Numbered from the stretch's first letter, positions 50,673 to 59,128 are shown. The stretch: 64,000 nucleotides of DNA from Mumia sp. ZJ1417 (GCF_014127285.1 NZ_CP059901.1:3534001-3598000), one strand, 5' to 3'. The notes: generated by a model not told the origin, from the sequence alone. Translations and numbers: made by a program.

Positions 50673-51548
50673 GTGGACGCGAACGGGTACCGACCGCCTC
50701 GCAACCTGCGAGCCCGCTCGATGCTCGCCGGCGAGGCGGCTGCGGCTGCGGCCGAGGTCGAGTCGACGCTGGCCGTGCCCCCCGATCTCGAGGCAGCCGC
50801 GTTCTTCGACGTGGACAACACGATCATGCAGGGCGCGTCGCTGTTCCACCTCGCCCGCGGGCTCTACAAGCGTCGGTTCTTCACGACCCGCGAGATCGCC
50901 AGCGCCGCCTGGAAACAGGCATACTTCCGCTACGCGGGTGTCGAGGACCCTGAGCATGTCGATTCCGCGCGCGCGTCGGCGCTGGCGTTCATCGCCGGCC
51001 ACCGCGTCAGCGAGCTCGAGGAGGTCGGCGACGAGATCTTCGACGAGACGATGGCGAGCCGGATCTGGCCGGGGACGCGCGCGCTCGCGCAGCGGCATCT
51101 CGACGACGGGCAGCGCGTCTGGCTGGTCACCGCGGCGCCGGTCGAGATCGCCCGCATCATCGCGCGCCGCCTCGGGCTGACCGGCGCGCTCGGCACGGTG
51201 GCGGAGTCCGTCGACGGCGTCTACACCGGTCGGCTGGTCGGCGACATGCTTCACGGCCCCGCCAAGGCGGACGCGATCCTCGCGCTCACCCGCGACGAAG
51301 GCCTCGACCTCGATCGCTGCTCGGCATACTCCGACTCCTTCAACGACCTGCCCATGCTCTCGCTCGTCGGCCACCCCTGCGCCGTCAATCCCGACGCGCA
51401 CCTGCGCGACCACGCGAGGCGCGAGGGCTGGATGATCCGCGACTTCCGCACGGGGCGTCGCGCGGCGAAGGCCGGGCTCGTCGGCGCCGCGATCGCGGGG
51501 GCCGTCACCGGCGCCGCCCTCGGAGCGGCCCGCGCCCGCCGCCACTAA
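50673..51548 (+). CDS. HAD-superfamily phosphatase, subfamily IB (SerB-like)
   Basis: This 291-residue phosphatase has the nucleophile Asp in AAFFDVDNTIMQGASLF, motif II in VWLVTAAPVEIARIIA, and Lys/Asp motifs in GPAKADAILAL and AYSDSFNDLPMLSLVGHP. The cap and tail resemble SerB1-type proteins of mycobacteria (Rv0505c), which sit in the same neighbourhood. The C-terminal Ala/Gly helix (GLVGAAIAGAVTGAALGAA) may touch the membrane. Phosphoserine or a lysophospholipid may be the substrate. TAGGCT (50661-50666) ends 6 nt before the GTG, so the message is probably leaderless. It converges on the PlsC gene, six bases away. Confidence 0.9.
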   Translation: MDANGYRPPRNLRARSMLAGEAAAAAAEVESTLAVPPDLEAAAFFDVDNTIMQGASLFHLARGLYKRRFFTTREIASAAWKQAYFRYAGVEDPEHVDSARASALAFIAGHRVSELEEVGDEIFDETMASRIWPGTRALAQRHLDDGQRVWLVTAAPVEIARIIARRLGLTGALGTVAESVDGVYTGRLVGDMLHGPAKADAILALTRDEGLDLDRCSAYSDSFNDLPMLSLVGHPCAVNPDAHLRDHARREGWMIRDFRTGRRAAKAGLVGAAIAGAVTGAALGAARARRH

Positions 51549-51554
51549 CCCGCG

Positions 51555-52871
51555 TCAGATGAAGGGGTGGCCGCGGTCGACGAGGAGGGCGTACAGCGTC
51601 TGCTGGATCGTCTCGCGCACCTGGTCGGTCACGTTGAAGACAAGCATCGGGTCGTCGGCCGCCTCAGGCGGATAGGCGTCGGTACGGATCGGGTCCCCGA
51701 ACTCGATGATCCACTTGCTCGGCAGCGGGATCATCCCGAGCGGGCCGAGCCACGGGAAGAACGGCGTGATCGGCATGTACGGCAGCCCGAGCAGCCGCGC
51801 CAGCGACGGCACGTTGCCGACGAGCGGATAGATCTCCTCGGCCCCGACGATCGAGACCGGGACGATCGGCACACCCGCACGCATCGCGGCCGACACGAAG
51901 CCGCCGCGGCCGAAGCGCTGCAGCTTGTAGCGCTCGCTGTAAGGCTTGCCGACGCCCTTGAACCCCTCGGGCCACACCGCGACGATGTGCCCCTCGGCGA
52001 GGAGCCGCTCAGCGTCCTCGCTGCAGGCCAGGGTGGCTCCCATCTTGCGTGCGAGCTCACCGACGAACGGGAGGGTGAAGACGAGGTCGGCCCCGAGCAG
52101 CCGCAACGTACGGTGCGCGTGGTCGTTCACGACGAGCGTGGTCATCGCGGCGTCGACCGGGATCGTGCCGGAGTGGTTGGCGACGACGAGGGCACCGCCG
52201 TCGGACGGTATGCGCTCCGCGCCGCGCACCTCGATCCGGAACCACTTCTCGGCGATCGGACGGAGTGCGGCCATCCCGATCGCGTGCAGCTGCGGGTCGA
52301 GACCGAAGCTGTCGATCTCGTAGTCGCCGGTCAGGCGTCGGCGCAGCTGCGCGAGGAGCTGCGCTGCCTTGGACTCCCAGTCCTCGCCGAGAACGCTCTG
52401 CGCCCCTTCTGTCAGCGCGCTCACCCAGTCGGAGAGCGGGATGCCGGTAGGGGGGGTCGACGCGTCCGCGTCGTCGTCCTCGCCGTCGTTGCGGATCAGC
52501 TCGAGGCGTGGCGCGACCGGCTCCGGCTCGGGCGGCTCCGGGGACTCGGGCGGCGACGGCATCTCCTGCGGCGTCACCGAGATGAGCTCGACCGGGCTCC
52601 CGATCGGCGGCACATCGACCTTCGGCGCGATCTGGACGGCGGACGTTTCGGGTTCGACCGGGGAACCGGCGGCCTCGGTGGTCTTCTTCGCCGGCTTCGC
52701 GGCGGCGGTCTTCTTCGCGGCGGTCTTCTTCGCGGCCGTCTTCTTGGCGGCCGTCTTCTTCGCGGGGCCAGCCAGCGACCGGGCGGCCGAGGACGGGGTC
52801 GCCTTGCCCGTCCCTCGCCCTGGGCGTCCACGCGTCCCGAGGGGGGCGTCGTCCTTCGGCACGTCAGCCAC
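51555..52871 (-). CDS. PlsC-like acyltransferase with histone H1-like Lys/Ala N-terminal tail
   Basis: This 438-residue protein has two parts. Residues about 35-65 carry AAKKT repeats like those of histone H1 or mycobacterial HupB tails, followed by a Pro/Glu/Asp-rich linker to about residue 140. The rest is a lysophospholipid acyltransferase domain. Its motifs are the active-site block VVANHSGTIPVDAAMT (wider His-Asp spacing than the usual H-X4-D), GATLACSEDAERLLAEG, VAVWPEGFKGVGKPYSERYK and VPIVPVSIVGAEEIYP. GTG at 52871 has GGGAGG six bases upstream; GTG at 52862 is the alternative. It overlaps the SDR gene upstream. Confidence 0.88.
   Translation of the reverse strand: MADVPKDDAPLGTRGRPGRGTGKATPSSAARSLAGPAKKTAAKKTAAKKTAAKKTAAAKPAKKTTEAAGSPVEPETSAVQIAPKVDVPPIGSPVELISVTPQEMPSPPESPEPPEPEPVAPRLELIRNDGEDDDADASTPPTGIPLSDWVSALTEGAQSVLGEDWESKAAQLLAQLRRRLTGDYEIDSFGLDPQLHAIGMAALRPIAEKWFRIEVRGAERIPSDGGALVVANHSGTIPVDAAMTTLVVNDHAHRTLRLLGADLVFTLPFVGELARKMGATLACSEDAERLLAEGHIVAVWPEGFKGVGKPYSERYKLQRFGRGGFVSAAMRAGVPIVPVSIVGAEEIYPLVGNVPSLARLLGLPYMPITPFFPWLGPLGMIPLPSKWIIEFGDPIRTDAYPPEAADDPMLVFNVTDQVRETIQQTLYALLVDRGHPFI
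52699..52770 (-). repeat. 15-bp tandem repeat encoding AAKKT units
   Basis: About four 15-bp units (plus-strand GGCGGTCTTCTTCGC and variants) encode the Lys/Ala tail of the acyltransferase. Period and frame are exact, so copy number could vary by slippage between strains. Confidence 0.8.
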
Positions 52872-53847
52872 GCGCGCCTCCCAGCGCCGAGAAGAGCCCC
52901 GGATCGATCGCCTCGGCGAACGCGTCCAGGGTCTGCGGAGTGGAGTAGAGGACCTCGTACTGGAGCTCACGCTCCAGCTTGCTGCCGTCGACCACCCGGC
53001 CGTACATGAACAACCTCGTCAGCTCGGGCGTGAAGTCGGAGCTCATCAGCCGCACCACGCGCTCGGTGACGCCGTTGAAGCCGACCGACGGCAGTCGCAG
53101 CAGCGGGCGCCCGAGTCTGCGGGCCATCTGGCTCAGCGTGAGCACCCCCGGCCCGACGACGTTGTAGCTGCCCGTGACGTCACCGGTCGCCGCGAGGGCC
53201 AGCACGTTGAGCGCGTCGTACGGATGGAGGAACTGCAGACGCGGGTCGTACCCCAGCATCGCCGGGAGGACCGGCAGCTTGAGGTACTCGCCGAACGGCG
53301 ACAAGACGTCGGCCGCGAGCACGTTGCTCAGCCGAAAGGTCGACACGGCCACGTCGGGGCGGCGCCGCCCGAAACCCCGGACGTACGCCTCGACGTCGAC
53401 CGCATCCTTCGGGAAACCGACGGCGATGCCGGAGCGCGCCGCCATCTGCTCGGTGAACATCGCCGGGTTGCGCGCCGACGTGCCGTACACAGCCGTCGAC
53501 GACTGCACGACGAGCCGCTCGACGGTCCGCGAGTTCTGGCACGCGGCGAGCAGCTGCATCGTGCCGATGACGTTGATCTCCTTGACCGCACTGCGCGAGC
53601 CGAGCTGGCGCTGCGGAGGAGCGACGTTCATGTGCACCACGGTGTCGACGTCCTCGACGGCAAGGACCTTGCCGACGACGGGCGTGCGGATGTCGGCGCG
53701 CACGTATTTGATCCCGTGCATGTCGCCGCTCGGCGGCGAGACGTCCAGCCCGACCACCTTGTCCACGCCGGGCGTGACGACGAGGCGGCGCGCGAGCCTC
53801 GAGCCGAGATCGCGCGCGACGCCGGTCACCAGGACGACGCGGCCCAT
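52864..53847 (-). CDS. NAD-dependent epimerase/SDR-type protein
   Basis: This 327-residue extended SDR has a Rossmann start VVLVTGVARDLGSRLARRLV, an acidic adenosine-binding Asp in VVGLDVSPP and VQSSTAVYGTSARNPAMF. A clear YxxxK pair is not visible: where Tyr and Lys would be expected I read GFPKDAVDVEAYV, with Phe in place of Tyr. So it may be inactive or use another base. The mycobacterial counterpart (Rv0501) is called galE2 and also precedes the acyltransferase gene. It lies 16 bases after the ribosomal mini-protein gene and overlaps PlsC. A role in envelope lipid or sugar modification is inference. Confidence 0.85.
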   Translation of the reverse strand: MGRVVLVTGVARDLGSRLARRLVVTPGVDKVVGLDVSPPSGDMHGIKYVRADIRTPVVGKVLAVEDVDTVVHMNVAPPQRQLGSRSAVKEINVIGTMQLLAACQNSRTVERLVVQSSTAVYGTSARNPAMFTEQMAARSGIAVGFPKDAVDVEAYVRGFGRRRPDVAVSTFRLSNVLAADVLSPFGEYLKLPVLPAMLGYDPRLQFLHPYDALNVLALAATGDVTGSYNVVGPGVLTLSQMARRLGRPLLRLPSVGFNGVTERVVRLMSSDFTPELTRLFMYGRVVDGSKLERELQYEVLYSTPQTLDAFAEAIDPGLFSALGGARG

Positions 53848-53863
53848 CGCGGTGCGCCGAGGG

Positions 53864-53965
53864 CTACTTGCCGAGCTTGCGACGCTGGACGCGCGTGCGC
53901 TTGAGAAGCTTGCGGTGCTTCTTCTTGGACATCCGCTTGCGGCGCTTCTTGATGACAGAACCCAC
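53864..53965 (-). CDS. Ribosome-associated mini-protein bTHX / AURKAIP1-COX24 type
   Basis: This 33-residue, extremely basic protein ([20 protein letters not shown], then [10 protein letters not shown]) matches the short COX24/AURKAIP1-like peptide annotated as 30S protein bTHX in actinobacteria. It is expected to bind the small ribosomal subunit. It is easily missed because of its size. GTG at 53965 has AAGGTG about six bases upstream. The gene is the first of a unit with the SDR and PlsC genes, an order also seen in mycobacteria (Rv0500B-Rv0501-Rv0502). Confidence 0.9.
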   Translation of the reverse strand: MGSVIKKRRKRMSKKKHRKLLKRTRVQRRKLGK

Positions 53966-54030
53966 GGTTCACCTTCTCTGTATCTGACGCATGCCCCGGG
54001 CGTGGGGCAGACCAGCCAAGGGTACGGGCA

Positions 54031-54065
54031 CTGCGGGCAGGAGCGCCAAACGCCCCTGCCTGCAG
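54031..54065 (-). terminator. Strong hairpin between acuC and the mini-protein gene
   Basis: Arms of 15 bases (54031-54045, CTGCGGGCAGGAGCG; 54051-54065, CGCCCCTGCCTGCAG) pair with one wobble and one mismatch around a 5-base loop. It begins nine bases before the acuC stop as numbered on the plus strand, that is just downstream of the gene. No U-tract follows, so it may be a U-less terminator of the actinobacterial kind. Confidence 0.55.
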
Positions 54066-54073
54066 AGAGAAGA

Positions 54074-55264
54074 TCAGGGCATCGGGTCGAGGCCCCAGAA
54101 CGGAAATACCTCGTTGCGGGTGGCGAGGATCTGCCGGTCGAGCCAGCTCGCGGGGTCGTAGCCCGAAGACCAGTCCCGGTACGACGTCGAGCGCCCGTCG
54201 GTCATCCGCAGAGGCGCGCTGCCGCCGCCCTTGATCTCCACGACGCGGCGCCGCCACGCCTCCGGCGTGAGGGTCTCAGGGTCGATCGGGCGCCCCGCGA
54301 CGATTGCCATGAGGTGCGCCCAGGCCCGCGGCACGACGTCGAGGACGACGTAGCCGCCCCCTCCGTACGCCACCCAGCGCCCTTCGCAGACCTCCTGGGC
54401 GAGGTCGTGCAGCGCGAGGTACGACGCGCGCTGGCCGTCGACGCTGAGCATGAGGTTGGTGAGCGGGTCGTCCATGTGGGAGTCGCAGCCTTGCTGGGTG
54501 ACGAGCACGTCGGGCTTGAACTCGCGGACGACCTGGGGGACGACGGCGTGAAAGGCCCGCAGCCAGCCGGCGTCGGAGGTGCCCGGCGGCAGGGCGACGT
54601 TGACCGAGGTGCCCTCGGCGTCGCCGGCCCCGATCTCGGAGGCCAGGCCCGTCCCCGGGAACAAGGTCTGCGGTGTCTCGTGCAGGGAGACCGTGAGGAC
54701 CCGGGGGTCGTCGTAGAAGACCGCCTGGACGCCGTCGCCGTGATGGGCGTCGACGTCGACGTATGCGACCCGCTGCGCACCGTGGTCGAGCAGCCAGCGG
54801 ATCGCGACCGCGACGTCGTTGTAGATGCAGAATCCGCTCGCCCGGTCGGGCATCGCGTGGTGCAAGCCCCCGCAGACGTTGAGTGCGTGCAGGCTGTCGC
54901 CGGTCCACACCCGCCGCGCGGCCTCGACGGACGCGCCGACGATCAACGCGCTGGCGGCATGCATGTCGGCGAAGGCCGGGTTGTCGTCCGTCCCGATGCC
55001 GACCGAAGGGTCGGGGCGCGAGGGGTCGGCGCTCACCGCACGGACCGCCTCGATGTAGCGCGGCGTGTGCACGGTCGCCAGCAGCTCGTCGGAGGCGGCT
55101 TCGGCGCCCACCTTCTGCAGGCCGTCGCCGATCACGCCGAGCTCGGTGGCCAGATCCATCGCGAGGTCGACCCGGATCGGCGCCATCGGGTGCGTGGGCC
55201 CGAAGTTGTAGCCGGTCAGGCGATCGTCACAGACGACGCAGGCGCTCCCGGGTCCCTGATCCAT
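54074..55264 (-). CDS. acuC: Acetoin utilization protein AcuC / class I histone deacetylase-like
   Basis: This 396-residue zinc deacetylase has the HDAC active-site series GGLHHAMPDRASGFCIYNDV, VAYVDVDAHHGDGVQAVF, GCDSHMDDPLTNLML and the Tyr in VAYGGGGYVVLD. AcuC removes acetyl groups from lysines of acetyl-CoA synthetase and other proteins. No acetoin or acs genes are near. TACGCT (55272-55277) ends 7 nt before the ATG, a leaderless start. A hairpin follows the gene. It stands between proC and the mini-protein gene, where mycobacteria have a small helix-turn-helix gene instead. Confidence 0.92.
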   Translation of the reverse strand: MDQGPGSACVVCDDRLTGYNFGPTHPMAPIRVDLAMDLATELGVIGDGLQKVGAEAASDELLATVHTPRYIEAVRAVSADPSRPDPSVGIGTDDNPAFADMHAASALIVGASVEAARRVWTGDSLHALNVCGGLHHAMPDRASGFCIYNDVAVAIRWLLDHGAQRVAYVDVDAHHGDGVQAVFYDDPRVLTVSLHETPQTLFPGTGLASEIGAGDAEGTSVNVALPPGTSDAGWLRAFHAVVPQVVREFKPDVLVTQQGCDSHMDDPLTNLMLSVDGQRASYLALHDLAQEVCEGRWVAYGGGGYVVLDVVPRAWAHLMAIVAGRPIDPETLTPEAWRRRVVEIKGGGSAPLRMTDGRSTSYRDWSSGYDPASWLDRQILATRNEVFPFWGLDPMP

Positions 55265-55330
55265 GCCACCCAGCGTAGCCCTGGCGTGTGAGACAGGTCT
55301 CTCCGTGTCGGTGTCCCCCGACGGCCGCCG

Positions 55331-56128
55331 TCAGCCGCCGATCTCGGCCGACCGGTCGCGAGCGGCCCTCGTGGCGGCGAGGAAGGCAGCCCGGATCCCG
55401 CGGGCCTCGAGCTCGCCGAGCGCCGCCGCGGTCGTCCCCCCAGGAGAGGTGACGCACTCGCGCAGCACGGCGGGGTGCTCACCGGTCTCGGCAGCCAGTC
55501 GCGACGCACCGACGAACGTCTGCATGGCGAGCTGCGTCGAGGTCGTACGAGGCAGCCCCAGGTGGACGCCGGCCTCGATCAGCGCCTCGATCGCCAAGAA
55601 GACGTACGCCGGACCGGACCCGGAGACCGCTCCTGCAGCGTCCTGGAGCTGCTCGGGCACCCGGACCACGGTGCCGACGGCGCTCATGATGTCGTCGACG
55701 ACGCCCAGCTGCGCGTCGTCGCAGGACGCGCCCGCCGAGATGACGGAGACTCCGGCGCCGATCTGCGACGGCGTGTTGGGCATGACCCGGGCGACCGACG
55801 TCCCCTCAGGCAGGGCGGACTCCAGATGCGCCGTCGTGAGTCCGACGGCGAGCGAGACGACCAGTGCATCGGGCCGCAGGCGGGGCCCGATCTGCATGAG
55901 GACCCCGTGCACGTCGTACGGCTTGACGCCGACGAGCACCACGTCGGCCTTCGCTGCCGCTGTGACGGCATCGGTCACCTCGACGCCGTACGACTCCCGC
56001 AGCGCCTCGGCGTGCTCCGGCCGTCGCACCGCCAGCACGAGATCGGCGGGCTGCCACCCCCGCGCGAGCATCCCGGCGACGATCGCCTCTCCCATCGCAC
56101 CGGCACCGACCACTGCAACTGTGCTCAT
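55331..56128 (-). CDS. proC: Pyrroline-5-carboxylate reductase
   Basis: ProC makes proline from pyrroline-5-carboxylate using NAD(P)H. The 265-residue product has VAVVGAGAMGEAIVAGMLAR, LVVSLAVGLTTAHLE, RVMPNTPSQIGAGVSVIS and the substrate region AAGAVSGSGPAYVFLAIEAL, then VTSPGGTTAAALGELE. TATCCT (56135-56140) lies 6 nt before the ATG, giving a leaderless start; a long reading into the ABC genes is rejected. The other proline genes are not in the window. Confidence 0.95.
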   Translation of the reverse strand: MSTVAVVGAGAMGEAIVAGMLARGWQPADLVLAVRRPEHAEALRESYGVEVTDAVTAAAKADVVLVGVKPYDVHGVLMQIGPRLRPDALVVSLAVGLTTAHLESALPEGTSVARVMPNTPSQIGAGVSVISAGASCDDAQLGVVDDIMSAVGTVVRVPEQLQDAAGAVSGSGPAYVFLAIEALIEAGVHLGLPRTTSTQLAMQTFVGASRLAAETGEHPAVLRECVTSPGGTTAAALGELEARGIRAAFLAATRAARDRSAEIGG

Positions 56129-56169
56129 GATCCGAGGATAGAGGGACGGCCGCCTGTGCCGGTCGGGCG

Positions 56170-56907
56170 TCAGGGCGTACGACGGCGCAGCGTCGCCGAG
56201 CCGAGCAGCAGTGCGGCAACCACGAATCCGACCAGCACGAGCACGTCGACGGTGAGGTCGCTCGTCCAGTCGGCGTGCGCCGCGACCTGCGACGCCGCAT
56301 CCACCGCGTACGTCAGCGGGGTCACGTACGAGACCCACTCCAGCACGTCGGGGAGCTGGTCGGTCGGCACCAGCAGCCCGCACACCAGCAGCTGCGGTAG
56401 CACGAACGCGGGCATGAACTGCACGGCCTGGAACTCCGTCGCTGCGAACGCCGAGACGGCCAGGCCCAGTGCCGTCCCCAGCAGGCCGGAGAGCACCGCG
56501 ACCCCGACCAGCCGCCCCATGCCTCCGGCGACGTCGAGCCCGAGCAGCCACACCGAGAGCCCGGCGACCAGCGCGCCCTGCACCAGGGCGACCACCGCGA
56601 ACGCCAAGGCGTACCCGACGAGGAAGTCGAGCTTGGCCATCGGCAGCGTGAACAGGCGCTCCAACGTGCCCGAGGTCCGCTCCCCCAGCGTCGTCACCGA
56701 GGTCACGAGGAACATCACGACGAAACCGAAGATCCCGAGCAGCTGCGGGCCGATCCCGTCGAACAGCGCCCCGGCGTCGGAGTAGACCCACCACAGCAGC
56801 GTCATGAGGACGCACGGAACCACCAGCATCAGCGCCATCGTGCGGCGGTCGTGGCGGAGCTGGGTGAGCACCCGCACGGTGACGGCAGCCGTGACGCGGC
56901 CGTTCAT
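56170..56907 (-). CDS. ABC-2 type transporter permease
   Basis: This 245-residue membrane protein has six helices (for example MALMLVVPCVLMTLLWWV, LGIFGFVVMFLVTSVTTLGE, LAFAVVALVQGALVAGLSVW and VLVLVGFVVAALLLGSATL). The ERTSGTLERLFTLPMAK motif after helix 2 is characteristic of ABC-2 drug and lipid exporters. It pairs with the ATPase encoded six bases upstream, both under the TetR gene. The substrate is unknown. GC-rich codon use is like that of the neighbours, so there is no sign of recent transfer. Confidence 0.9.
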   Translation of the reverse strand: MNGRVTAAVTVRVLTQLRHDRRTMALMLVVPCVLMTLLWWVYSDAGALFDGIGPQLLGIFGFVVMFLVTSVTTLGERTSGTLERLFTLPMAKLDFLVGYALAFAVVALVQGALVAGLSVWLLGLDVAGGMGRLVGVAVLSGLLGTALGLAVSAFAATEFQAVQFMPAFVLPQLLVCGLLVPTDQLPDVLEWVSYVTPLTYAVDAASQVAAHADWTSDLTVDVLVLVGFVVAALLLGSATLRRRTP

Positions 56908-56913
56908 CGCGCC

Positions 56914-57651
56914 TCACCCCGCTTTCTCGGCGACGAGGGCGAGGAACGCCGCCTCGACGTCGGACGTGCCGGTACGCCGCAGCAGACCGGCCGGAGTGCC
57001 CTGGGCGAGCAAGGCCCCGTCGCGGAGCAGGAGCAGGCCGTCGCAGCGCTGCGCCTCGTCCATCACGTGGCTGGAGACGAGCAACGAGATGCCGTCGGCG
57101 GCGAGGCGCGCGAACAGGTCCCACAACCGCACGCGCAGCACGGGGTCGAGGCCCACCGTCGGCTCGTCGAGCACGAGCAGCCGCGGCGATCCGAGCAGTG
57201 CGGCCGCGAGCGAGACGCGACTGCGCTCGCCGCCGGACAGCCGGTCGACACGCGTGCTGGCGTACCGGGTCAGGTCGACTAGGTCGAGCACGCGGTCGAC
57301 CTCGCCCGTACGGGCCCCCAGGACCCGCGCGAAGAAGCGCAGGTTGTCGGCGACCGTGATGCCTCCGTACACGCTCGGGCTCTGCGTCATGTAGCCGACG
57401 CGGTCGCGCAACGACGGGGACCCTGCAGGCTCGCCCAAGACGCGGACCTCGCCGCCGTCGACCGTCTGCACCCCCACCACGGATCGCATGAGTGTGGACT
57501 TGCCCGAGCCCGACGGCCCCAGCAGCCCCGTCACCGTCCCCACCGGCACCGTGCACGAAAGGTCAGCGAGGACCTCGCGACCCTGGCGGACGACGCGGAG
57601 GCCGTCGACCGTCACGGCGTCGTTCCGTCCGGCCGGCGACCGGTCCGTCAT
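56914..57651 (-). CDS. ABC transporter ATP-binding protein (drug-exporter type)
   Basis: This 245-residue ATPase has Walker A LLGPSGSGKSTLMRSVVG, Q-loop VGYMTQSPSVYGGITVADNL, signature DRLSGGERSRVSLAAALL, Walker B LLVLDEPTVGLDPVLR and switch His in LLVSSHVMDEAQRCDG. It belongs to the group that includes daunorubicin-type exporters. The ATG overlaps the TetR stop (ATGA), and the permease follows six bases later, forming a three-gene self-regulated exporter unit. Confidence 0.93.
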   Translation of the reverse strand: MTDRSPAGRNDAVTVDGLRVVRQGREVLADLSCTVPVGTVTGLLGPSGSGKSTLMRSVVGVQTVDGGEVRVLGEPAGSPSLRDRVGYMTQSPSVYGGITVADNLRFFARVLGARTGEVDRVLDLVDLTRYASTRVDRLSGGERSRVSLAAALLGSPRLLVLDEPTVGLDPVLRVRLWDLFARLAADGISLLVSSHVMDEAQRCDGLLLLRDGALLAQGTPAGLLRRTGTSDVEAAFLALVAEKAG

Positions 57652-58247
57652 GTGGCGGCGGCCCCTTCGGACGAGCGCAGCGCCAGGTAGCCCTGCACTG
57701 TCGGTGCGACCACCTCGACGATCTCCTCGACCGGCATCGAGGCCAGCGGCTCGACCGCCAGCAGGTAGCGTGCCGTCAGCAGGCCCACCATCTGCGACAC
57801 CAGCAGCGCGGACGTCAGCGGCGGGGCCTCCGGGCAGTGGCGCTCGACCAAGGCGGCGATCTGCCCCTTCAGGACGAAGTCACGGGTGAGTTCGCCCTGC
57901 TCCGCGCTGCCCAGGCCGCTGCGGGCGGCAGCAACCACGGCCTCCCGGTTGACGGGGTCGTCCCACGAGGTCAGCAGGACACGAACGAAGGTGCGGCCGA
58001 CCTCCTCGTACGGGGCCTCGAGCACCGGCTCCATCGCCTCGCTCATGGCGTGCGGGAGCTGGAGCGCCGCAGCGACGAGCCGCTGCTTGTCCTTGAAGTA
58101 GTGGTGGACGAGAGCCGGGTCGACACGGGCCCGGCGAGCCACGGCGCGGATCGACGTACCGTCGTACCCGCGCTGCGCGAGCTCTGCTCGCGCTGCGGCG
58201 ACGATCTCGCCGCGAGTGTCCGGTGTGCCCGGCCGCCTTCCCGCCAT
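57648..58247 (-). CDS. TetR-family regulator of the adjacent ABC exporter
   Basis: This 199-residue repressor has an N-terminal helix-turn-helix (TRGEIVAAARAELAQRGYDG, then IRAVARRARVDPALVHHYF) and a C-terminal domain like those of drug-responsive TetR proteins (VAPTVQGYLALRSSEG). ATG at 58247 is preferred over an upstream ATG at 58301 because TACGCT (58254-58259) ends 6 nt before it. It is cotranscribed with the ATPase and permease, so it most likely represses its own operon and is released by the exported compound. No clear palindrome lies in the 50 bases upstream. Confidence 0.92.
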   Translation of the reverse strand: MAGRRPGTPDTRGEIVAAARAELAQRGYDGTSIRAVARRARVDPALVHHYFKDKQRLVAAALQLPHAMSEAMEPVLEAPYEEVGRTFVRVLLTSWDDPVNREAVVAAARSGLGSAEQGELTRDFVLKGQIAALVERHCPEAPPLTSALLVSQMVGLLTARYLLAVEPLASMPVEEIVEVVAPTVQGYLALRSSEGAAAT

Positions 58248-58297
58248 GGGCGAAGCGTACGACCGGAACTGGTCCGCGACGGGCCGAAATGCATCGA

Positions 58298-59128
58298 TCA
58301 AAGATCGTGCGAGGCGACCGCAGAGGCCAGATGGAGCCTCGTGAAAGCAAGCGCCTCCGCGAGATCGGCCTCGCGCTCGAGGCGGTCGGCGGCCTTGCGG
58401 GTGGTCACCTCGACGGCGACGTCGCCGGCGTACTCGTGCTCGGCGAGCAGGCCGAGCAGCTCGCCGACGGGCTGGTGCCCACGTCCGGGGACCAAGTGCT
58501 CGTCGCGGGCCGAGCCGGTCCCGTCACCGAGGTGGACGTGCGCCAACCGACGTCCGAGGTCGGAGGCCATCTCGAGCGGGTCGGTGCCCGACGTCGCACA
58601 GTGGGAGACGTCGAGCGTCACGTGCTCGTAGCCGAGCACCACCGGGTCCCAGCCCGGGGCGTACGCCTGGAACTCCCGCTTGCCGGTGCGCCAGGGGTAC
58701 ATGTTCTCGACGGCGAAGACGACGCCCGTGCTGTCCTCCAGCTTGGCCACACCCTCCTCGAACGCGCGCGCGTAGTCGCGCTGCCAGCGGAAGGGTGGGT
58801 GGACGACGACGAGCCCGGCTCCGCAGGCACGTGCCATCTCCGCGCTCTTCTCGAGCTTGACCCAGTGGTCGGTCCCCCAGACGCGCTGCGTGATGAGCAG
58901 GCACGGCGCGTGGACGGAGAGGACGGGGATCTCGTGGTACTCCTGCAACCCGACGATCGCGTCGATGTCGGCGCTCGTCGCGTCCGTCCCGACCATCACC
59001 TCGACCCCGTCGTAGCCGAGCCGCTTGGCGATCTCGAAGCCGACCTCCGTCGACTCGGGATAGACCGACGAGGTCGAGAGCGTCACCCGTGCGGACGGCA
59101 CGGAGACAGGCGGCACAGGGTCTGTCAC
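58298..59128 (-). CDS. Sugar phosphate isomerase/epimerase-like TIM-barrel protein
   Basis: This 276-residue xylose isomerase-like barrel has metal or substrate residues in [54 protein letters not shown] and [12 protein letters not shown]. The reaction is not known. In mycobacteria the equivalent gene (Rv0498) lies between ppx1 and proC, and this order is kept here apart from the inserted exporter. GTG at 59128 follows TAACCT (59135-59140) by 6 nt with GGAG in between. It lies 21 bases after ppx. Confidence 0.88.
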   Translation of the reverse strand: MTDPVPPVSVPSARVTLSTSSVYPESTEVGFEIAKRLGYDGVEVMVGTDATSADIDAIVGLQEYHEIPVLSVHAPCLLITQRVWGTDHWVKLEKSAEMARACGAGLVVVHPPFRWQRDYARAFEEGVAKLEDSTGVVFAVENMYPWRTGKREFQAYAPGWDPVVLGYEHVTLDVSHCATSGTDPLEMASDLGRRLAHVHLGDGTGSARDEHLVPGRGHQPVGELLGLLAEHEYAGDVAVEVTTRKAADRLEREADLAEALAFTRLHLASAVASHDL

